Below are positions 62,763-64,000 of a stretch of DNA of 64,000 nucleotides, in pieces. The stretch is from Ensifer aridi (GTDB lineage: Bacteria > Pseudomonadota > Alphaproteobacteria > Rhizobiales > Rhizobiaceae), in contig NZ_LUAV01000012.1 in the NCBI RefSeq assembly GCF_002078505.1, positions 371,097-435,096 of the forward strand, written 5' to 3'. The position numbers and the translations under genes are program-made. Under the pieces are notes generated by a model. It was not told where the DNA came from, ran no database searches, and was given only the letters and a program-made list of their open reading frames with translations. Each line of letters starts with the position of its first letter. Within the stretch, counting starts at the first letter, position 1.

Positions 62763-64000
62763 CTAATCCCCGAGTTTGCCGTCCAGATAAAGCTGCAGCG
62801 TGGCGCGCGTACCCTGTTCCCAAAGAGTTTTCAAGGCATGTGCGAAGCGACGGCGAAATAGATCCGACTGCGCGACCTCTCCGAAAATGTCGGAAAGCGC
62901 GAGGAAGGCCATCGGATCGTCCTTGGCCGCAAGTGCTGCCGCATGCAGTCGGTCGGCGCTCGCATCGTTGAAGGCGATGTCTTTGCCGCTGTCGGATTTG
63001 CCCGCGAAGTAGCGGCACCAGAGCGCCGAGACCAGCGATAGTCCGGTGACGTCCTCGCCGCGGCGCAGGCGATCGGCCGTCGACGGCAGGATGAATTTCG
63101 GCTGCCTGTTCGAACCGTCCTGCGCCAGCCGTGCGATCGTATCGCCGATCTTCGGATTGGCGAAGCGCGTCTCGATGAGCTTGTAGTAATCCCGGAGATC
63201 CGTATTCGGTACCCGCGGAATGACCGGGATGATTTCCTCGTGCTCGAGCTTTGCCAGGAAGGAGCGAATCAGCGGCTCCTCCATCGCCTCGTGCACGAAA
63301 TGAATGTCGAGCAGTGCCGCCGGATAGGCGATCGCCGCATGGCCGCCGTTGAGGATGCGGATCTTCATGTGTTCGTAGGGTGCGACATCGGGTACGAACT
63401 GCACGCCGACTTCCTCGAGCGCGGGGCGACCTTGAGGGAAATTGTCCTCCAGCACCCATTGCTTGAACTCCTCGCAAAAGACCGGCCATGCGTCGTCAAT
63501 TCCGTAGTCCGAAGCGACGATGCCGATTTCGCGGACGCCGGTCGCCGGCGTAATGCGGTCGACCATACCGTTCGGAAAGGCGACATTGGCATCGATCCAG
63601 TCGGCGAAAGCCGGGTCGGCGAGGCGCGCGAGGCCGGAAACGGCCGCATGGGTCACCTCGCCATTGCCCGGAATATTGTCGCAGGACATGACGGTGAACG
63701 GAGCGATCCCCCGGGCCCTGCGCTCGGCAAGACCCGCCAGGATGAGCCCGAAGACTGTCTTCGGTGCAGCCGGGTTCTGCGCATCCTCGACGATCGCCGG
63801 ATGGGTGGGATTGAACACGCCCGAGGCCGGATCGATGAAATAGCCGCCTTCGGTGATCGTCAGCGACACGATGCGGATGAACGGGCTTGCGAGCTGGGCA
63901 ATGATTGCCGGCGTGTCGCCGGGTTTCAGATAGGCAATCATCGCGCCCGTGACATGTGCGCCGGTCCGGTTGTTGTCCTGCTCCACCACTGTTGTCAGCA
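62763..64000 (-). CDS. mtlK: Mannitol 2-dehydrogenase family protein, 5' end beyond the window
   Basis: At least 412 residues of a long-chain dehydrogenase; the reading frame stays open to the window edge (LTTVVEQDNNR). VSLTITEGGYFIDPASG, SCDNIPGNGEVTHAAV, KQWVLEDNFPQGRP and LRILNGGHAAIAYPA-like (here IRILNGGHAAIAYPA) are the mannitol/fructuronate dehydrogenase signatures, including the catalytic Lys region. Family length is about 490, so about 80 N-terminal residues are missing. It is first of a minus-strand run with the HAD and FGGY genes. Confidence 0.9.
   Translation of the reverse strand, partial: LTTVVEQDNNRTGAHVTGAMIAYLKPGDTPAIIAQLASPFIRIVSLTITEGGYFIDPASGVFNPTHPAIVEDAQNPAAPKTVFGLILAGLAERRARGIAPFTVMSCDNIPGNGEVTHAAVSGLARLADPAFADWIDANVAFPNGMVDRITPATGVREIGIVASDYGIDDAWPVFCEEFKQWVLEDNFPQGRPALEEVGVQFVPDVAPYEHMKIRILNGGHAAIAYPAALLDIHFVHEAMEEPLIRSFLAKLEHEEIIPVIPRVPNTDLRDYYKLIETRFANPKIGDTIARLAQDGSNRQPKFILPSTADRLRRGEDVTGLSLVSALWCRYFAGKSDSGKDIAFNDASADRLHAAALAAKDDPMAFLALSDIFGEVAQSDLFRRRFAHALKTLWEQGTRATLQLYLDGKLGD

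Overview
This is a GC-rich alphaproteobacterial window that reads as a Sinorhizobium/Ensifer-type rhizobium. The evidence is a ChvE-GguABC sugar system with a GbpR-like regulator, an EcfG/NepR/PhyR general stress module, a RirA-like iron site pattern around hmuPSTUV, and short palindromic intergenic elements scattered through the sequence. There is one tRNA gene (Arg, anticodon CCG), no rRNA, no CRISPR array and no intact transposon. The right end cuts a mannitol dehydrogenase gene.

Layout. 0-6 kb: purine (urate to glyoxylate) degradation genes puuE-uraD-allA-uraH, a 2H-phosphoesterase-like protein, a FAD oxidoreductase divergent from the tRNA methyltransferase mnmD, and a host-attachment-family protein. 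6-12.4 kb: a WYL regulator with a small monooxygenase-like gene, an AlkC-like DNA glycosylase, an RhlE-type helicase, a cysteine hydrolase, an EamA exporter and a GyrI-like protein. 12.4-16 kb: a conserved three-gene module (circularly permuted ATP-grasp, alpha-E, transglutaminase). 16-26 kb: a co-directional sugar block in the order chvE, gguA, gguB, gguC, alpha-ketoglutaric semialdehyde dehydrogenase, sugar-acid dehydratase, with gbpR divergent. Together these can import a pentose or galactose and take a pentonate to 2-oxoglutarate. 27-33.2 kb: inositol dehydrogenase, a ROK regulator and a xylFHG-type importer ending at a terminator.

33.4-40 kb: tRNA-Arg(CCG), a decayed stretch with a possible insertion-sequence end, DUF488, EF-hand, PLP decarboxylase and BBE-type oxidase genes, then three broken nucleotide-sugar genes (rfbF, a hexapeptide acyltransferase, rfbC). 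40-46.3 kb: a dipeptide ABC operon led by a dipeptidase gene. 46.4-55.5 kb: an SMR pump with a TetR regulator, a group II truncated haemoglobin, and an iron/haem block with a small operon (DUF2325, an orphan, an IsdG-like monooxygenase), tonB and hmuPSTUV. Two TGA-N9-TCA sites lie in the promoter regions of this block.

55.6-60.4 kb: two small membrane or stress proteins, then a general stress module (HWE kinase, ecfG, nepR, phyR) with divergent GGAAC-type promoters. Just beyond phyR, on the minus strand, is an unannotated structured RNA candidate with three C-rich hairpin loops, a GGAAC-N18-TT promoter and a terminator. It resembles a GsrN-type stress sRNA and is the most interesting item here. 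60.4-64 kb: an FGGY kinase, a HAD phosphatase and mannitol dehydrogenase (polyol catabolism).
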